DNA from: Brucella thiophenivorans
Lineage (GTDB): Bacteria > Pseudomonadota > Alphaproteobacteria > Rhizobiales > Rhizobiaceae
DNA: 64,000 bases
Direction of reading: 5' to 3'
Assembly: GCF_002252445.1 (NCBI RefSeq)
Contig: NZ_NNRJ01000014.1
Location: forward strand, 104,660-168,659
Made by a program: the position numbers and the translations under genes. The notes beneath the pieces were generated by a model that saw only the letters and a list, made by a program, of their open reading frames with translations, searched no databases and was not told the origin of the DNA. Shown in pieces: positions 51,143 through 61,300 of this stretch; positions within the stretch are counted from its first letter, which is position 1, and each line of letters opens with the position of its first letter.

Positions 51143-53491
51143 ATGCGGTTAAATTATAAAATACTAATTGAGAGCTGTATTATTACCATGTCAGTATGTA
51201 AGATAATTCTAAAATCAACTATACTTGTTGTGATTAGCTCTCAAGCGTGGGCTGACACACCAGTCTATGAGGTTCATGGTTCTTTCGGGGGATCAAGAGC
51301 CGATGGGGTCAGCATATCTGCTGATGGCAAGGTATTTGGCGTGCGGCGGATGTCACTAAGCGGCACCTACGACAAATCCTTTGTCATCACGCAGGATGGC
51401 ATAACCGATATTGGTTCGCTCAGTGGTACCGGCGAAACAGCGCTACAGACGATTTCAGCGAATGGTCGCGCTGCAATAGGCAGCAGTTCTGTTGGTCCTA
51501 CACAGGTAAGCGCATTCTGGTGGACCCGAGACACAGGCATGCGTGACATCGGCACCTTGGGTGGAACAATGTCGCTCACGAGAGGCATTTCGGCTGACGG
51601 TAACGTGGTAACAGGTGACAGCAATCTTGCTGGCGACACAGTAACCAATGCGTTCCGCTGGACGCCTCAGGATGGCATCACAAGCCTCAACACTTTGGGG
51701 GGCACGTCCTCCTTCTCTCACGCCGTTTCTGCCGATGGCAGCACAATCGTCGGCTACAGCTCAACCGCGACGTCTGAAACACACGCCTTTCGATGGTCAC
51801 AGGCGACCGGCATGGTCAGCCTGGAAACGCTGGGCGGCTTCAATTCCACAGCGCGCAGCGTTTCAGCAGACGGATCTGTGATCGTCGGCACCAGCGATAC
51901 CGCTGATCAACAGCAACATGCTTTCCGCTGGACTAAAACCACTGGAATGGTCGACCTCAGTCCGCAGGGAAGCACGCAACACAGCATCGCTGACTTTGTT
52001 TCCAGTGACGGAAAAGTCGTTGTTGGAACAATGACTGTAGACAACAATTTTAACCAGGCTTTTCGATGGACGTCTGAAACTGGAATGATGAGTCTCGGCT
52101 CGTTGGGTGGAGAGCTTTCCCATGCTTTGAATATGACGGACAGTGGCAGTGCGGTGGTTGGTTACAGCTATACGGATACGATGTTTATGCGCGCTTTCCG
52201 ATGGACCGCACATGATGGCATGATCGACCTTGGTACAATCGGCGGTAATAACGCCCTTGCATGGGATATTTCTGACGATGGTAGTGTCATCGTAGGAACT
52301 GCTGAAACCGCAGAAGGGGATCTCCATGCAACCCTCTGGAAACTACCGGCAATAAACCCAGGCACCGATCCGAGCATTGATCCTGGAACCGGCCCCGGCG
52401 TTGATCCCGGAAATGGGTCAGGAACTGATCCTGAAACGACGCCGCCAAATCCTGAGGTGGATCCAGATGGAAACTCTGGCGGCACCCCTGGAACAAAACC
52501 AACTCAGCCCGGGGCTGGTTCTGGCTCCGGTTCAATCCCTAATTCTCCATCGCCCGGCCCCGTGGTCACCCCGGTGGTCATAGACGTCAACCACACTGTT
52601 GCGACTGTGATGAAACTCGCATTCAGCAGCTTCTCGGCGATGGAGGCGCAGCGCCTGACACTGAATAAATTGCAGGGTTATTGTACGGTGGATAGCGCAG
52701 GCCAAACTTGCTATTCGCAATTCACGGACATAAGCGGGTTTGGCGATCAGCGGGATTTGCTCGCAGGTTTCACACTCGGACATGCCTTTACCGACAATTT
52801 TTCGGCGGGCGCTACCATTGCGCATTCCTTCTGGCAGGAACAACCCGATGGCTTCGATACGGGTAACGACAATCTCGGCGGCGGGATCTATGCGCAATGG
52901 AAAGACAAGACAGCCAACGGTGACTGGTATGTGCGGGCAAGCCTTTCGGGAAATCGGTATGATACGGAAATTACGCGGCCTCTCCTTCCTTATACGGAAC
53001 GCGGAACCGGCGAAACACGCGTACAAGGCTGGAGCACAGCATTGGAGTTTGGACAGAGCGAAAATCTGAGCTTCAACAATGCACGGTTTGGCACTTATGG
53101 CGGCCTTCGTTACAGCGATATTTCCATGGACGGTTATACGGAAACAAATGCACTGTTCCCATTCACCTATAGCGATATGAAATATGAACTGACGACCGCT
53201 TATGCAGGTGCAAATTATAGTATGCCATTCAGTGACCGGCTCCGATGGTCTGTAAATGTCGAAATCGAGCAGGATATTGCGCACAAAGATCCAGAATTTG
53301 ATGCGAGAGCGAATTATATCGGCGCATTGATCTATGGCTCCGACTTTTCGCACACAAGAGGCTCGGCATCGACCAGCTTGAGCTACGCCTTCAATGACCA
53401 AACTGGCCTTTCACTCATGCCCTATATCATCCGCACCGCATCGCGCGAAAATGCAGTGGGTGCAACGGTAAGGGTATTTGGAGAATTTTGA
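51143..53491 (+). CDS. Autotransporter with HAF-repeat passenger
   Basis: Type Va secreted or surface protein, 782 residues. The signal peptide includes ILKSTILVVISSQAWA|DTP. The passenger (about 40-400) consists of roughly eight HAF-type repeats of about 40 residues, with cores such as SADGSVIVGTS, HAFRWTxxxGMxxLxTLGG, likely a beta-propeller. A Pro/Gly/Asp-rich linker (about 405-480, DPGTGPGVDPGNGSGTDP) leads to a C-terminal autotransporter barrel (about 500-782) ending in phenylalanine (RVFGEF). The ATG at 51188 gives a more normal signal peptide, and neither start has a clear Shine-Dalgarno. The upstream DNA is AT-rich. Function is unknown, adhesion is possible. Confidence 0.87.
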   Translation: MRLNYKILIESCIITMSVCKIILKSTILVVISSQAWADTPVYEVHGSFGGSRADGVSISADGKVFGVRRMSLSGTYDKSFVITQDGITDIGSLSGTGETALQTISANGRAAIGSSSVGPTQVSAFWWTRDTGMRDIGTLGGTMSLTRGISADGNVVTGDSNLAGDTVTNAFRWTPQDGITSLNTLGGTSSFSHAVSADGSTIVGYSSTATSETHAFRWSQATGMVSLETLGGFNSTARSVSADGSVIVGTSDTADQQQHAFRWTKTTGMVDLSPQGSTQHSIADFVSSDGKVVVGTMTVDNNFNQAFRWTSETGMMSLGSLGGELSHALNMTDSGSAVVGYSYTDTMFMRAFRWTAHDGMIDLGTIGGNNALAWDISDDGSVIVGTAETAEGDLHATLWKLPAINPGTDPSIDPGTGPGVDPGNGSGTDPETTPPNPEVDPDGNSGGTPGTKPTQPGAGSGSGSIPNSPSPGPVVTPVVIDVNHTVATVMKLAFSSFSAMEAQRLTLNKLQGYCTVDSAGQTCYSQFTDISGFGDQRDLLAGFTLGHAFTDNFSAGATIAHSFWQEQPDGFDTGNDNLGGGIYAQWKDKTANGDWYVRASLSGNRYDTEITRPLLPYTERGTGETRVQGWSTALEFGQSENLSFNNARFGTYGGLRYSDISMDGYTETNALFPFTYSDMKYELTTAYAGANYSMPFSDRLRWSVNVEIEQDIAHKDPEFDARANYIGALIYGSDFSHTRGSASTSLSYAFNDQTGLSLMPYIIRTASRENAVGATVRVFGEF

Positions 53492-53551
53492 CGCAAGCGC
53501 ATGCCGAAACGTCTGAAGCGGTGTTTGGGCGAACTGCGCGTGAACTCTACA

Positions 53552-53578
53552 AACCTCGCGGCACATTGTGCCGCGAGG
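53552..53578 (+). terminator. Hairpin after the HAF autotransporter
   Basis: CCTCGCGGCACA-TTG-TGCCGCGAGG is a strong 10-12 bp stem 60 bp after the stop. Only a weak T-rich stretch follows, so termination efficiency is uncertain. Confidence 0.55.
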
Positions 53579-53581
53579 TAA

Positions 53582-53640
53582 GATTATTTCCAGCAAAAGT
53601 GCAGAGCGGTTTTGCGTGGGATAATGCGTAAAGACAAATA
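53582..53640. repeat. Short interspersed repeat unit
   Basis: ATTTCCAGCAAAAGTGC...GCGGTTTTGCGTGGGATAATGCGTAAAGACAAA matches unit b at 27883 closely. It is followed 28 bp later by a full subfamily-B element. Confidence 0.7.
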
Positions 53641-53667
53641 GATAGAGGGGTTTCAAGGCATCTGTTT

Positions 53668-53771
53668 AGAGCGCGTTTTGATCTGATTGGATCAGATCGG
53701 CGCTCTAAATATTTGTTTTGACGCGCATCTTATTCCGAAAACCATTTCATACTTTTCGGGATACGCTCTAA
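53668..53771. repeat. Bru-RS-like repeat, subfamily B
   Basis: GAGCGCGTTTTGATCTGAT...ATCAGATCGGCGCTCTAAATATTTG, then ACGCGCATCTTATTCCGAAAA...TTTTCGGGATACGCTCTAAA. It is the inverse orientation of 50933, about 104 bp, between convergent genes. Confidence 0.8.
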
Positions 53772-53805
53772 ACAGGAACCGATCTAACATTTAATAGCTA
53801 CGCTT

Positions 53806-54828
53806 CTATCGCCAGCCGAGTTCCGGTGCGACATGCTTGAGGATCGCCTCAATAACATGGGCATTGTAATCGACGCCAAGCTGGTTGGGCACCGTCAACA
53901 AAAGCGTATCAGCTTCGGCAACAGCCTCATCTTGCGCAAGCTCTTTGATCAGCGCCTCTGGCTCCGCAGCGTAGGAACGACCAAAAATAGCGCGGGTATT
54001 CTCATCAATATAGCCGATGGAATCCTGCTCCTTGCTGCCACCACCAAAATAAGCACGGTCGCGATCATCAACCAGCGCAAAGATACTGCGGCTCACAGAA
54101 ACGCGTGGCTCATGTCCATGTCCAGCTTCTTTCCAGGCTTCGCGATAAGCACGGATCTGTGCTGCCTGCTGAACGTGGAACGGCTCGCCCGTTTCATCAT
54201 CTTTCAAAGTGGAGCTTTGCAGGTTCATGCCAAGTTTTGCAGCCCAGCGAGCCGTGGCGTTGGAACCTGCGCCCCACCAGATACGATCCCGCAAACCTTC
54301 TGAATGCGGCTCAAGACGCAACAGGCCGGGCGGATTGGGAAACATCGGACGCGGATTTGGCTGGGCAAAGCCCTGACCTTTGAGAGCCTCGAAGAAAGCC
54401 TCACCATGTTTACGACCCATATCAGCGTCACTTGACCCTTCTTCTGGTTCAAAACCGAAGTAACGCCAGCCATCAATCACCTGTTCCGGCGACCCACGGC
54501 TCAGACCAAGTTGCAAGCGGCCCTTTGATATAAGATCAGCAGCACCGGCATCCTCCGCCATATAAAGCGGGTTCTCATAGCGCATATCGATCACGGCGGT
54601 GCCGATTTCGATCTTGCTGGTCTTCGCACCAACTGCTGCGAGCAACGGAAAAGGTGACGCAAGCTGGCGTGCAAAATGGTGCACACGAAAATAAGCGCCA
54701 TCAGCGCCGAGTTCCTCAGCGGCAACGGCCAGATCAATTGATTGCAGCAAAGCATCACCCGCAGAACGGGTTGCCGACTGCGGCGATGGCGACCAGTGAC
54801 CGAATGAAAGAAAGCCTATCTTTTTCAT
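53806..54828 (-). CDS. LLM-class flavin-dependent oxidoreductase
   Basis: Bacterial luciferase-like monooxygenase, 340 residues. The ATG at 54828 gives MKKIGFLSFGHWSPSPQSAT with AAGGAATGAG upstream. The frame upstream to 55002 is not family-like. Motifs are LAVAAEELGADGAYFRVHHFARQ, SKIEIGTAVIDMRYENPLYMAEDA and GRLQLGLSRGSPEQVIDGW, typical of flavin-binding LLM TIM barrels. The substrate is unknown. Monocistronic and divergent from the ABC binding protein gene. Confidence 0.9.
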   Translation of the reverse strand: MKKIGFLSFGHWSPSPQSATRSAGDALLQSIDLAVAAEELGADGAYFRVHHFARQLASPFPLLAAVGAKTSKIEIGTAVIDMRYENPLYMAEDAGAADLISKGRLQLGLSRGSPEQVIDGWRYFGFEPEEGSSDADMGRKHGEAFFEALKGQGFAQPNPRPMFPNPPGLLRLEPHSEGLRDRIWWGAGSNATARWAAKLGMNLQSSTLKDDETGEPFHVQQAAQIRAYREAWKEAGHGHEPRVSVSRSIFALVDDRDRAYFGGGSKEQDSIGYIDENTRAIFGRSYAAEPEALIKELAQDEAVAEADTLLLTVPNQLGVDYNAHVIEAILKHVAPELGWR

Positions 54829-55085
54829 ATTCTCATTCCTTGAGTGCGTTGCACTTTTCAAGTGTTCTCGCAGAATATGGCGGTATGCGATAGCTATTGA
54901 AAGTGGGCTGAACACTGTGTTCATGAAACAGAATATAACGGGCAAACGAAGGCGCTTAATGGGTAAGCGTTGACAGTCTTTAAAGACCAGATTAAGCCTC
55001 AAAAGATGCGGATAAGCCTTGAACCCGGGGAACCGAATATTGAGTCTATGCCGATAGATGACGCACCAAAACAGGGGAGATTTTC

Positions 55086-56051
55086 ATGCGTTCCAAATTT
55101 CAGGCCATTCTTCTGGCATTGCTGGCCGCAACAGCCATCACCACGCATGCACAAGCCAAGGATGTCACGGTTGCTGTAACCGCAATTGTTGAGCATCCAG
55201 CTCTTGATGCAGCCCGTGACGGCGTCAAGGATGCGCTGGCAGAAGCTGGCTTCAAGGAAGGCGAAAATCTGACATTCGTCTATCAGTCCGCTCAGGGAAA
55301 TCCGGCAACCGCAGCCCAAATCGCACGCCAGTTTGTTGGCGATGGTCCTGATGTCATCGTTCCCATCTCAACGCCTTCAGCACAGGCAGTGGTTTCTGCA
55401 ACGCGCGATATTCCGATCGTCTTCACCGCCGTTTCCGATCCGGTCGGCGCGCAGCTTGTAAAAGACATGGCAAAGCCCGGCGGCAATGTAACCGGCCTTT
55501 CCGACATGTCGCCAGTGGTCGAGCATATCAAGCTGATCAAGGAAGTGATGCCGAACATCAAGAAGCTCGGCTATCTTTACAATTCCGGTGAAACCAATTC
55601 GGTCTCGCTTCTCGCAGCCTTGAAAGAAGCAGCTGCGGCTGAAAACATCGAAATCGTTGAATCGGCTGCAACCAAGTCGGCAGAAGTTCAGGGTGCTGCG
55701 CGTGCACTCGTTGGCCGCGCGGATGCCATGTATGTGCCAACCGACAACACCATCGTTTCAGCCCTTGAAAGCGCTGTCGGTGTTGCTGAAGAAAGCAAGC
55801 TGCCACTCTTCACCGCAGATACAGATTCGGTAAAACGCGGTGCACTGGCTGCTCTCGGCTTTAACTATTACGACGTTGGCAAGCAGACCGGCGCAAAGGT
55901 TGTAGCCATCCTCAAGGGCGAAAAGCCAGCTGATATTCCTGTCGAAATCGCCAAAGGCACCGACCTTGTCATCAATCTTAGCGCTGCCAAGAAAATGGGC
56001 GTCGAATTCCCGCAGGCTGTTATCGACCGCGCCACCAGCAAGGTCGAATAA
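55086..56051 (+). CDS. ABC transporter substrate-binding protein (TrpX-like, ABC_sub_bind family)
   Basis: Periplasmic binding protein, 321 residues. The signal peptide (LLALLAATAITTHAQA|KD) has no lipobox. The fold is of the COG2984/TrpX type, whose relatives bind tryptophan or tyrosine, with VAVTAIVEHPALDAARDGVKDAL, DIPIVFTAVSDPVGAQLV and LGYLYNSGETNS as family blocks. GGGGAGA precedes the ATG. The usual permease and ATPase genes that follow it are missing here. Instead a terminator and an IS relic follow, so it is an orphan in this window. Confidence 0.9.
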   Translation: MRSKFQAILLALLAATAITTHAQAKDVTVAVTAIVEHPALDAARDGVKDALAEAGFKEGENLTFVYQSAQGNPATAAQIARQFVGDGPDVIVPISTPSAQAVVSATRDIPIVFTAVSDPVGAQLVKDMAKPGGNVTGLSDMSPVVEHIKLIKEVMPNIKKLGYLYNSGETNSVSLLAALKEAAAAENIEIVESAATKSAEVQGAARALVGRADAMYVPTDNTIVSALESAVGVAEESKLPLFTADTDSVKRGALAALGFNYYDVGKQTGAKVVAILKGEKPADIPVEIAKGTDLVINLSAAKKMGVEFPQAVIDRATSKVE

Positions 56052-56073
56052 TCGCGATCCATAATGTATATGC

Positions 56074-56102
56074 TAAGGGCGGGATGAACTCCCGCCCTTT
56101 TC
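56074..56102 (+). terminator. Terminator after the binding-protein gene
   Basis: AAGGGCGGGA-TGAAC-TCCCGCCCTT followed by TTCTTTGG, 22 bp after the stop. Confidence 0.85.
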
Positions 56103-56576
56103 TTTGGCTTTGTCGCAAAGGACAATTGTTCACCATTCGCGATGCTGACAGATTTCGCAGCATAATTGCACTCAGAGATAAGGCAAATTCTAGCCGACCA
56201 AATTTTTCCAACAGAGCGACGGTAACCAGCATTCTGCGAAAAATATATTTCTGCGACAGATCTTACTAATTTTTTATATTATATAAATATTAGTATTACC
56301 GATATGTCGCAATGCAATATCATCGGTGCGAGAGCTGGAACAGATAGCATTAGTTTCTAATCCCACATAGCGTTATCTGATTTTGCCACGCTTGCTGGTT
56401 TATCGCACGTATTTGGCCCAATGAGGGAAACAAGAACGATTACATACATTGCTAGTGGTAATTCTAAAATTATATTTATATCAGATTTGACAATAACTAA
56501 TGATAAATACCAATTTAATGTTGGTTCATACCGCATACGGCGAAGTAGTTCGCGCACTCCGCAGGTTCGAACAGTT
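56103..56576. other. AT-rich non-coding stretch
   Basis: About 470 bp, AT-rich, with no supportable gene or RNA. It borders the transposase relic and may be decayed or acquired DNA. Confidence 0.5.
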
Positions 56577-56973
56577 TTATGACTTTGCGCCTACGGCATC
56601 CCATAGAGCTTCAATTGAGCGTTCAGCTTTCACCCTCAGTTGGGCTTTGAGCTGCGAAAATGCCGTTTTCATCGGAATGAAATCGGGACTATAGCGCGGC
56701 AGATACCGCAGTTGAGCACCTGCCGCTTTGATCGCTTCCTTAGATTTTTGATCGCGTGTTTCGATCTGATTGAATCAGATCGATGGAAGCACGAAATGCA
56801 TCAGTGTTCATCGCGCCCTCAAGCACCATAGGTGCTAGCATAACTGAAAGGCGAAGCGCGCCGGTGAATGTGGTTGTCTTCCAGTGTCCATGTGGAAGGC
56901 CAGCGTGACATCTTTAACCGCGCTGAGACTGTCCACGCAGTCTCGTCATTTTCGTGTCCAGGCCGTTCGACCG
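56577..56973 (-). pseudogene. IS630-family transposase relic, C-terminal part, interrupted
   Basis: Two blocks on the minus strand read as IS630 DDE transposase. Upstream is MTRLRGQSQRG-stop-RCHAGLPHGHWKTTTF, then LAPMVLEGAMNTDAFRAS. Downstream is KEAIKAAGAQLRYLPRYSPDF then AFSQLKAQLRVKAERSIEAL and WDAVGAKS-stop. Intact relatives read as continuous protein here. Defects are an in-frame stop, loss of about 25-30 residues between the blocks (where the second catalytic Asp normally lies) replaced by a repeat core with a frameshift, and Lys where the catalytic Glu of NPIE normally sits (IPMK). No 5' half or terminal repeats are evident. Confidence 0.8.
56751..56784. repeat. Repeat core within the transposase relic
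   Basis: GCGTGTTTCGATCTGATTG-AATCAGATCGATGG matches the left palindrome of the Bru-RS-like repeats, placed exactly where the transposase reading breaks. Confidence 0.65.
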
Positions 56974-57234
56974 GTAATTGATTCACTGGATCGGCGGATT
57001 GCTGTCGTCGCCGATATACGAAACCCAATACACCGGCACTGCGGACCGGGGATCCGTTGCTTGCAGCCTTCAAAGCGAGTGACCGAAGGTCATTACTTAA
57101 CGCTCGCCCAATCAATCGTCTCAATCGCTGAAAACTTTGAATCAGACAGAACCACTATTGTCGCTTCACAATCAATTCAACGTTCTAAAGATATGCTCTG
57201 GTAGTGATGAACTAGAAATCAACACCAAATCTGT
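56974..57234. other. Unassigned stretch between the IS relic and the DeoR gene
   Basis: About 260 bp with open frames on both strands that I could not relate to any family. It may be more decayed mobile DNA. Confidence 0.4.
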
Positions 57235-58065
57235 CTACGTCGAGAGAACGATAGGGATATTTGCTTCTCTCAAAAGGGTCGACAAAGGCGAGGCTGGCAT
57301 CTCATTGGTTATAACTGCGGTAATGTCGTGAACTGAACCAAGCCTGACCATCGCACGTTTGCCAAATTTTGAGCTGTCCACTGCGAGCAGCTTGTGTGCG
57401 GCCTGCCGCAACGCAGCTGAAACAACGGCTACTTCCGTATGATCGTCGTCACACAGATCGCCGTCATTATCTACGCCGCTGACGGAAATTATCGCATAGT
57501 CGAACTTGAAGCGTCGGATGAATTCCGGCGTATCTTCCTGAAACATTCCGCCATCGATTGGTCGAACAAAACCACCCGGAACCGCTAAGGTGAAGTCTGT
57601 CTTTTCACTGATAATGGCTGCTGATCGAAGGCTGTATGTAACGACGTGCAGGCGCTCTCTGCTTATAAGGGCATTGGCAATAGCTTCGCATGTGGTGCCA
57701 GTATCAAGAAAAATGGTGGCGTTATCGGGAATGAGCGTAACCACAGCCTCAGCAATGCGTGCTTTCTCGGCTGCCCGGTCATGTCTGCGTTGACGATAGG
57801 TGACGGGATCAAGTGGAGCGAGTTGGGATACGCCGCCATGTAATCTTCTGACTTTACCCTTATGCTCCAGATCGGCGATGTCGCGTCGGGCTGTTTGAGT
57901 CGTCACGTGGAAACGTTCCGCGATTTCCTCAAGCGAAACATAATGGCTGTTCTCAATCCACTGAAGCAGCAGTTGCTGCCGGATTTCCTTTTTCTTGCCA
58001 CCGGAAATGGAAAGTTCGCTCATGTTTGCCGTCGCATCCTTATGCGCTTGGTTGCTCAGATCCAT
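57235..58065 (-). CDS. DeoR-family transcriptional regulator
   Basis: Repressor of 276 residues. The N-terminal winged HTH has EIRQQLLLQWIENSHYVSLEEIAERFHVTTQTARRDI within about residues 27-63, then the DeoR signature KGKVRRLHGG. The C-terminal sugar-phosphate isomerase-like sensor contains IFLDTGTTCEAIANAL and KFDYAIISVSGVDNDGDLCDDDHTEVAV. DeoR proteins usually sense phosphorylated sugars or related metabolites. It is divergent from the EEP autotransporter with two matching candidate sites in between, so I infer local control of that gene. An IS relic is at its 3' side. Confidence 0.9.
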   Translation of the reverse strand: MDLSNQAHKDATANMSELSISGGKKKEIRQQLLLQWIENSHYVSLEEIAERFHVTTQTARRDIADLEHKGKVRRLHGGVSQLAPLDPVTYRQRRHDRAAEKARIAEAVVTLIPDNATIFLDTGTTCEAIANALISRERLHVVTYSLRSAAIISEKTDFTLAVPGGFVRPIDGGMFQEDTPEFIRRFKFDYAIISVSGVDNDGDLCDDDHTEVAVVSAALRQAAHKLLAVDSSKFGKRAMVRLGSVHDITAVITNEMPASPLSTLLREANIPIVLST

Positions 58066-58141
58066 TTCTCATTCCCGGGTTGAAATAGGCAAGGAAATTG
58101 TGGGCTTAGGCCACAAGAAGTACCGGAAGCCCTAGCAAATA

Positions 58142-58162
58142 AAAATGTAATATTAATGACAT
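58142..58162 (+). promoter_or_regulatory. Candidate DeoR operator, copy 1
   Basis: A 21-bp site starting AAAATGTAATA and ending TGACAT, with an ATGT-N10-ACAT dyad. The second copy is at 58213 in the same orientation, identical at 18 of 21 positions. Confidence 0.55.
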
Positions 58163-58212
58163 CTACTGTTCAAAAGATGCCGTAGGCGAGTCTTGGATAA
58201 TCAACATTGAGC

Positions 58213-58245
58213 AAAATGTAATAAAAGTGACATTGAACTCTGTCA
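58213..58245 (+). promoter_or_regulatory. Candidate DeoR operator, copy 2, with overlapping TGACA/TGTCA dyad
   Basis: Copy 2 (58213-58233) starts 71 bp after copy 1, close to an integral number of helical turns. TGACA-N8-TGTCA (58228-58245) overlaps its right end. It lies about 85 bp before the autotransporter start. Confidence 0.55.
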
Positions 58246-58328
58246 TTTCCGCATCAGGTGAAGTTGGACAATCACTCTGGCTGTCACAATGATGAAATGG
58301 ATGCATTTTCCAAGATAAGGACCGAGGG

Positions 58329-61300
58329 ATGTTACTGGGGACAACCAAACGCAACCGAAAACTTCTGGCTTTAACTGCGCAGCTTTTATGTGGTGTTGCA
58401 GGCGCAGGAATTGCCGCCACTCCGGCAGGCGCGGCCGAGAGCTACGATATTCGCGTGATGACGCTCAATATCTGGAATAAGTTCAAACAGAACCCGGAAT
58501 TAACAGCGGATTTTATGAAAGCCGCGAATTTCGATGTCCTCGGTATGCAGGAGATCAATGGTAGTACCTATGTCACGCGGATACCCGATTTCCTCCAAAC
58601 CGCTGGCCGTGGCTCTTATGGAAACGTACAGATCGGTGATGTGGGTATTATTTCGCGTCTGCCAGGTACGTTTGGAACGCTTAATCTCGGCGGATCGACA
58701 CAGGGGCGTTTTGTCAGCTACACCCAGCTGGATGCTCAGGGCTCCCGCCCGAAGACATTGATTGGTACCGTTCATTTGGACTACGCAGACGGTTCTACTG
58801 GTCGTCTGAGCGAAGCCAAAGCGCTCAATACCTGGGCGAAAGGGTCGACCCAGCCCATTATCGTCATGGGTGATTTCAATGCGGGCGACGTTTCTGAACG
58901 TGGTCTTCATCACATTGATGCGCAGATCCGACTGATGCAGCAGTCAGATGGAAACAACTTTTACCGCGATCTTACACGCCAATATATTCTCAATGCTAAT
59001 CAACCAACAATGCGTGCCGTCATTCAGGAAGCATATGCCGGACAGAACATCGACAACTTGACATGGAAGCAATGGGGTGACGCTCTTTCAGCCGCGTACA
59101 AGGCTGGTAAGGATGTGGGTCTTGCAGAAGAAACCTATGCGGTTGACAACAACTTGCCGGTTACCATGAATGTGCTCAAAAAGCAGTATATGCTGCTTCA
59201 GACTGATGCTGTCCGCGAAGGCTTTAAGCCACACGATCTCAACGACGGTAGCACCACATGGCCATCGGCAGGCGAAGACGCAACCAATACCTGGGCGAGC
59301 TGGGACCGTGCAAAGATCGATCACTTCCTCGTCTCGCGGCCATTTGGGAAATGGTATGAGATTGTGGATGACCCTGCCGATCCATACACCGGAGTAATCA
59401 AAGACGTAAAAGTTACCCGGCCGGGCCGCCAGCCAGAAGCAATCTCCGATCATGAACCTGTTGCGCATGATTTCCGCTGGGTCGGGCCTCAGCTGGACAC
59501 CTATTCAGAAAACCAAGTCCAGAAAACGCGTCTTGTTTGGGGTACCAATGCTTACGGTTTTGCCGACAAGAATAAAGAATTTGTTCTAACGCGAAACAAT
59601 CACCGTACCGACCTCTATCTCGGTCAGATTTCGGATGCCAATGGCAAGCCAGTTTTAAATAATTTGACGCTTGAAGAAAAAAAGACGCTGCTCAACTGCG
59701 ATAGCACGGATGCGCGTTTCGAGCAGGCCATCGAAGATTATTGCATCGATGATCACTCCTTCATTGGCGAAACAGCAGTCACTGACGGCGGAACGATCCT
59801 CGTCAGCGAAGATGCCGCGTTGGGAAATGCCAATGCTCGTCTGCGATTAATAGGTGGTGGTTTACGTATTACTGGCAGCGATATGAAAACGCTGGATCGC
59901 ACCGTGTCACTTGAGGGACTTGGATGGATCGACATCGCTAATGCGAATAGCCGCGTCACGTTGCTGCAGCAAGCCACCGGCGAAGGCGCTTTGCTCAAGC
60001 GTGGAGCTGGCACGCTCATTCTGGGGCAATCAAACAACTATACGGGCGGAACCTTAGTTGAAGGCGGAGTGCTTCAAGCCGGTGCGGATGGCGCATTCGT
60101 CAACAACACGGCCTTTGCGGTGAACGGTGGCAAGCTTGATCTCAATAATTTCAATGTGAGCATGTCGTCGCTGATGGGTGAAGGCGGTATATTGAGCCTT
60201 GGTTCGGCTGATTTGACTATAAACCAGTCCGCCAATACGCGTTTTGATGGCAATATTGATGGTACTGGCAGCCTGACGAAGTCCGGAACGGGTATTCTGG
60301 TTCTGAACGGTTCAAACAACTATACAGGTGGGACAACTGTAAAAGAAGGTGGCCTGGTTATTGGGGACGCCTCCCATTCTGGTGCCTTCCTTGGCGGCGT
60401 GGTCAGCGTCGAAAATGGGGCTCATCTTGGTGGTGCAGGATTTATCGGCGGACTTTATGCCGGTGCTGGCAGCATCATCGCACCCGGCAATTCCATCGGA
60501 ACACTTAAGGTAGCAGGCGATCTTACCTTTGATGCAGCGGCCACTTATGTCGCTGAAATCGACGCTTCCGGCAAAAGTGACCGTATTGATGTCAGCGGAA
60601 CCGCAACGCTGGGTGGCGCAAAGGTCTATATTGAAAAAGCAGCAGGCACCTATATGCCGGGCAAACGCTATACCCTTCTGAGTGCGGAAGGCGGCATCAC
60701 GGGGTCGTTTGGAGATCTAAGCCAGAACATGCCATTTGTGGACCTTGGCTTGGCCTATGATGCCAACAATGTTTACCTTGATCTGGCTCGAAACGACGTC
60801 GACTTTGTTTCCACCGCAAAGACCGGCAATCAAAGGTCTGTTGCACTTGCGGTCGAAGCTCTTGGGGCCGGTAACGCGGTTTACGACACCGTCGTCATGC
60901 AGGATAGCGAAGACAATGTACGTCGTGCTTTCAATGCCCTGTCTGGCGAAATTCATGCTTCGACGAAAACTGCGATCATCAATGACAGCTCCATCGTTCG
61001 AGATGCCGTTATGGACCGCATTGGCGCGGCGTTTGTTGGTGCGGGGCAGAGTGCGGCATCATCGTCGGTAGCAACGGATAAAGCGTCAGCGCAGGTTTCT
61101 GTAGCGCGCGCAGCAATCTGGGGACAGGCGCTTGGCCAATGGAGTGAAACCCGGGCTGATGGAAGTGTTGGTAAGCTGAAGCAATCGACGGGCGGCTTTG
61201 TTGCGGGTTATGATGCGGAAGTCGTCGAAAATTGGAGACTGGGCGCACTCGCAGGATACAGCCGTACCAGTTTCGATGTGAATGCTCGTAGTTCATCTGG

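Noticed and set aside
56819..57124. A 101-residue minus-strand frame
   Set aside because: It runs in a different frame across the IS630 relic and carries no family signal of its own.
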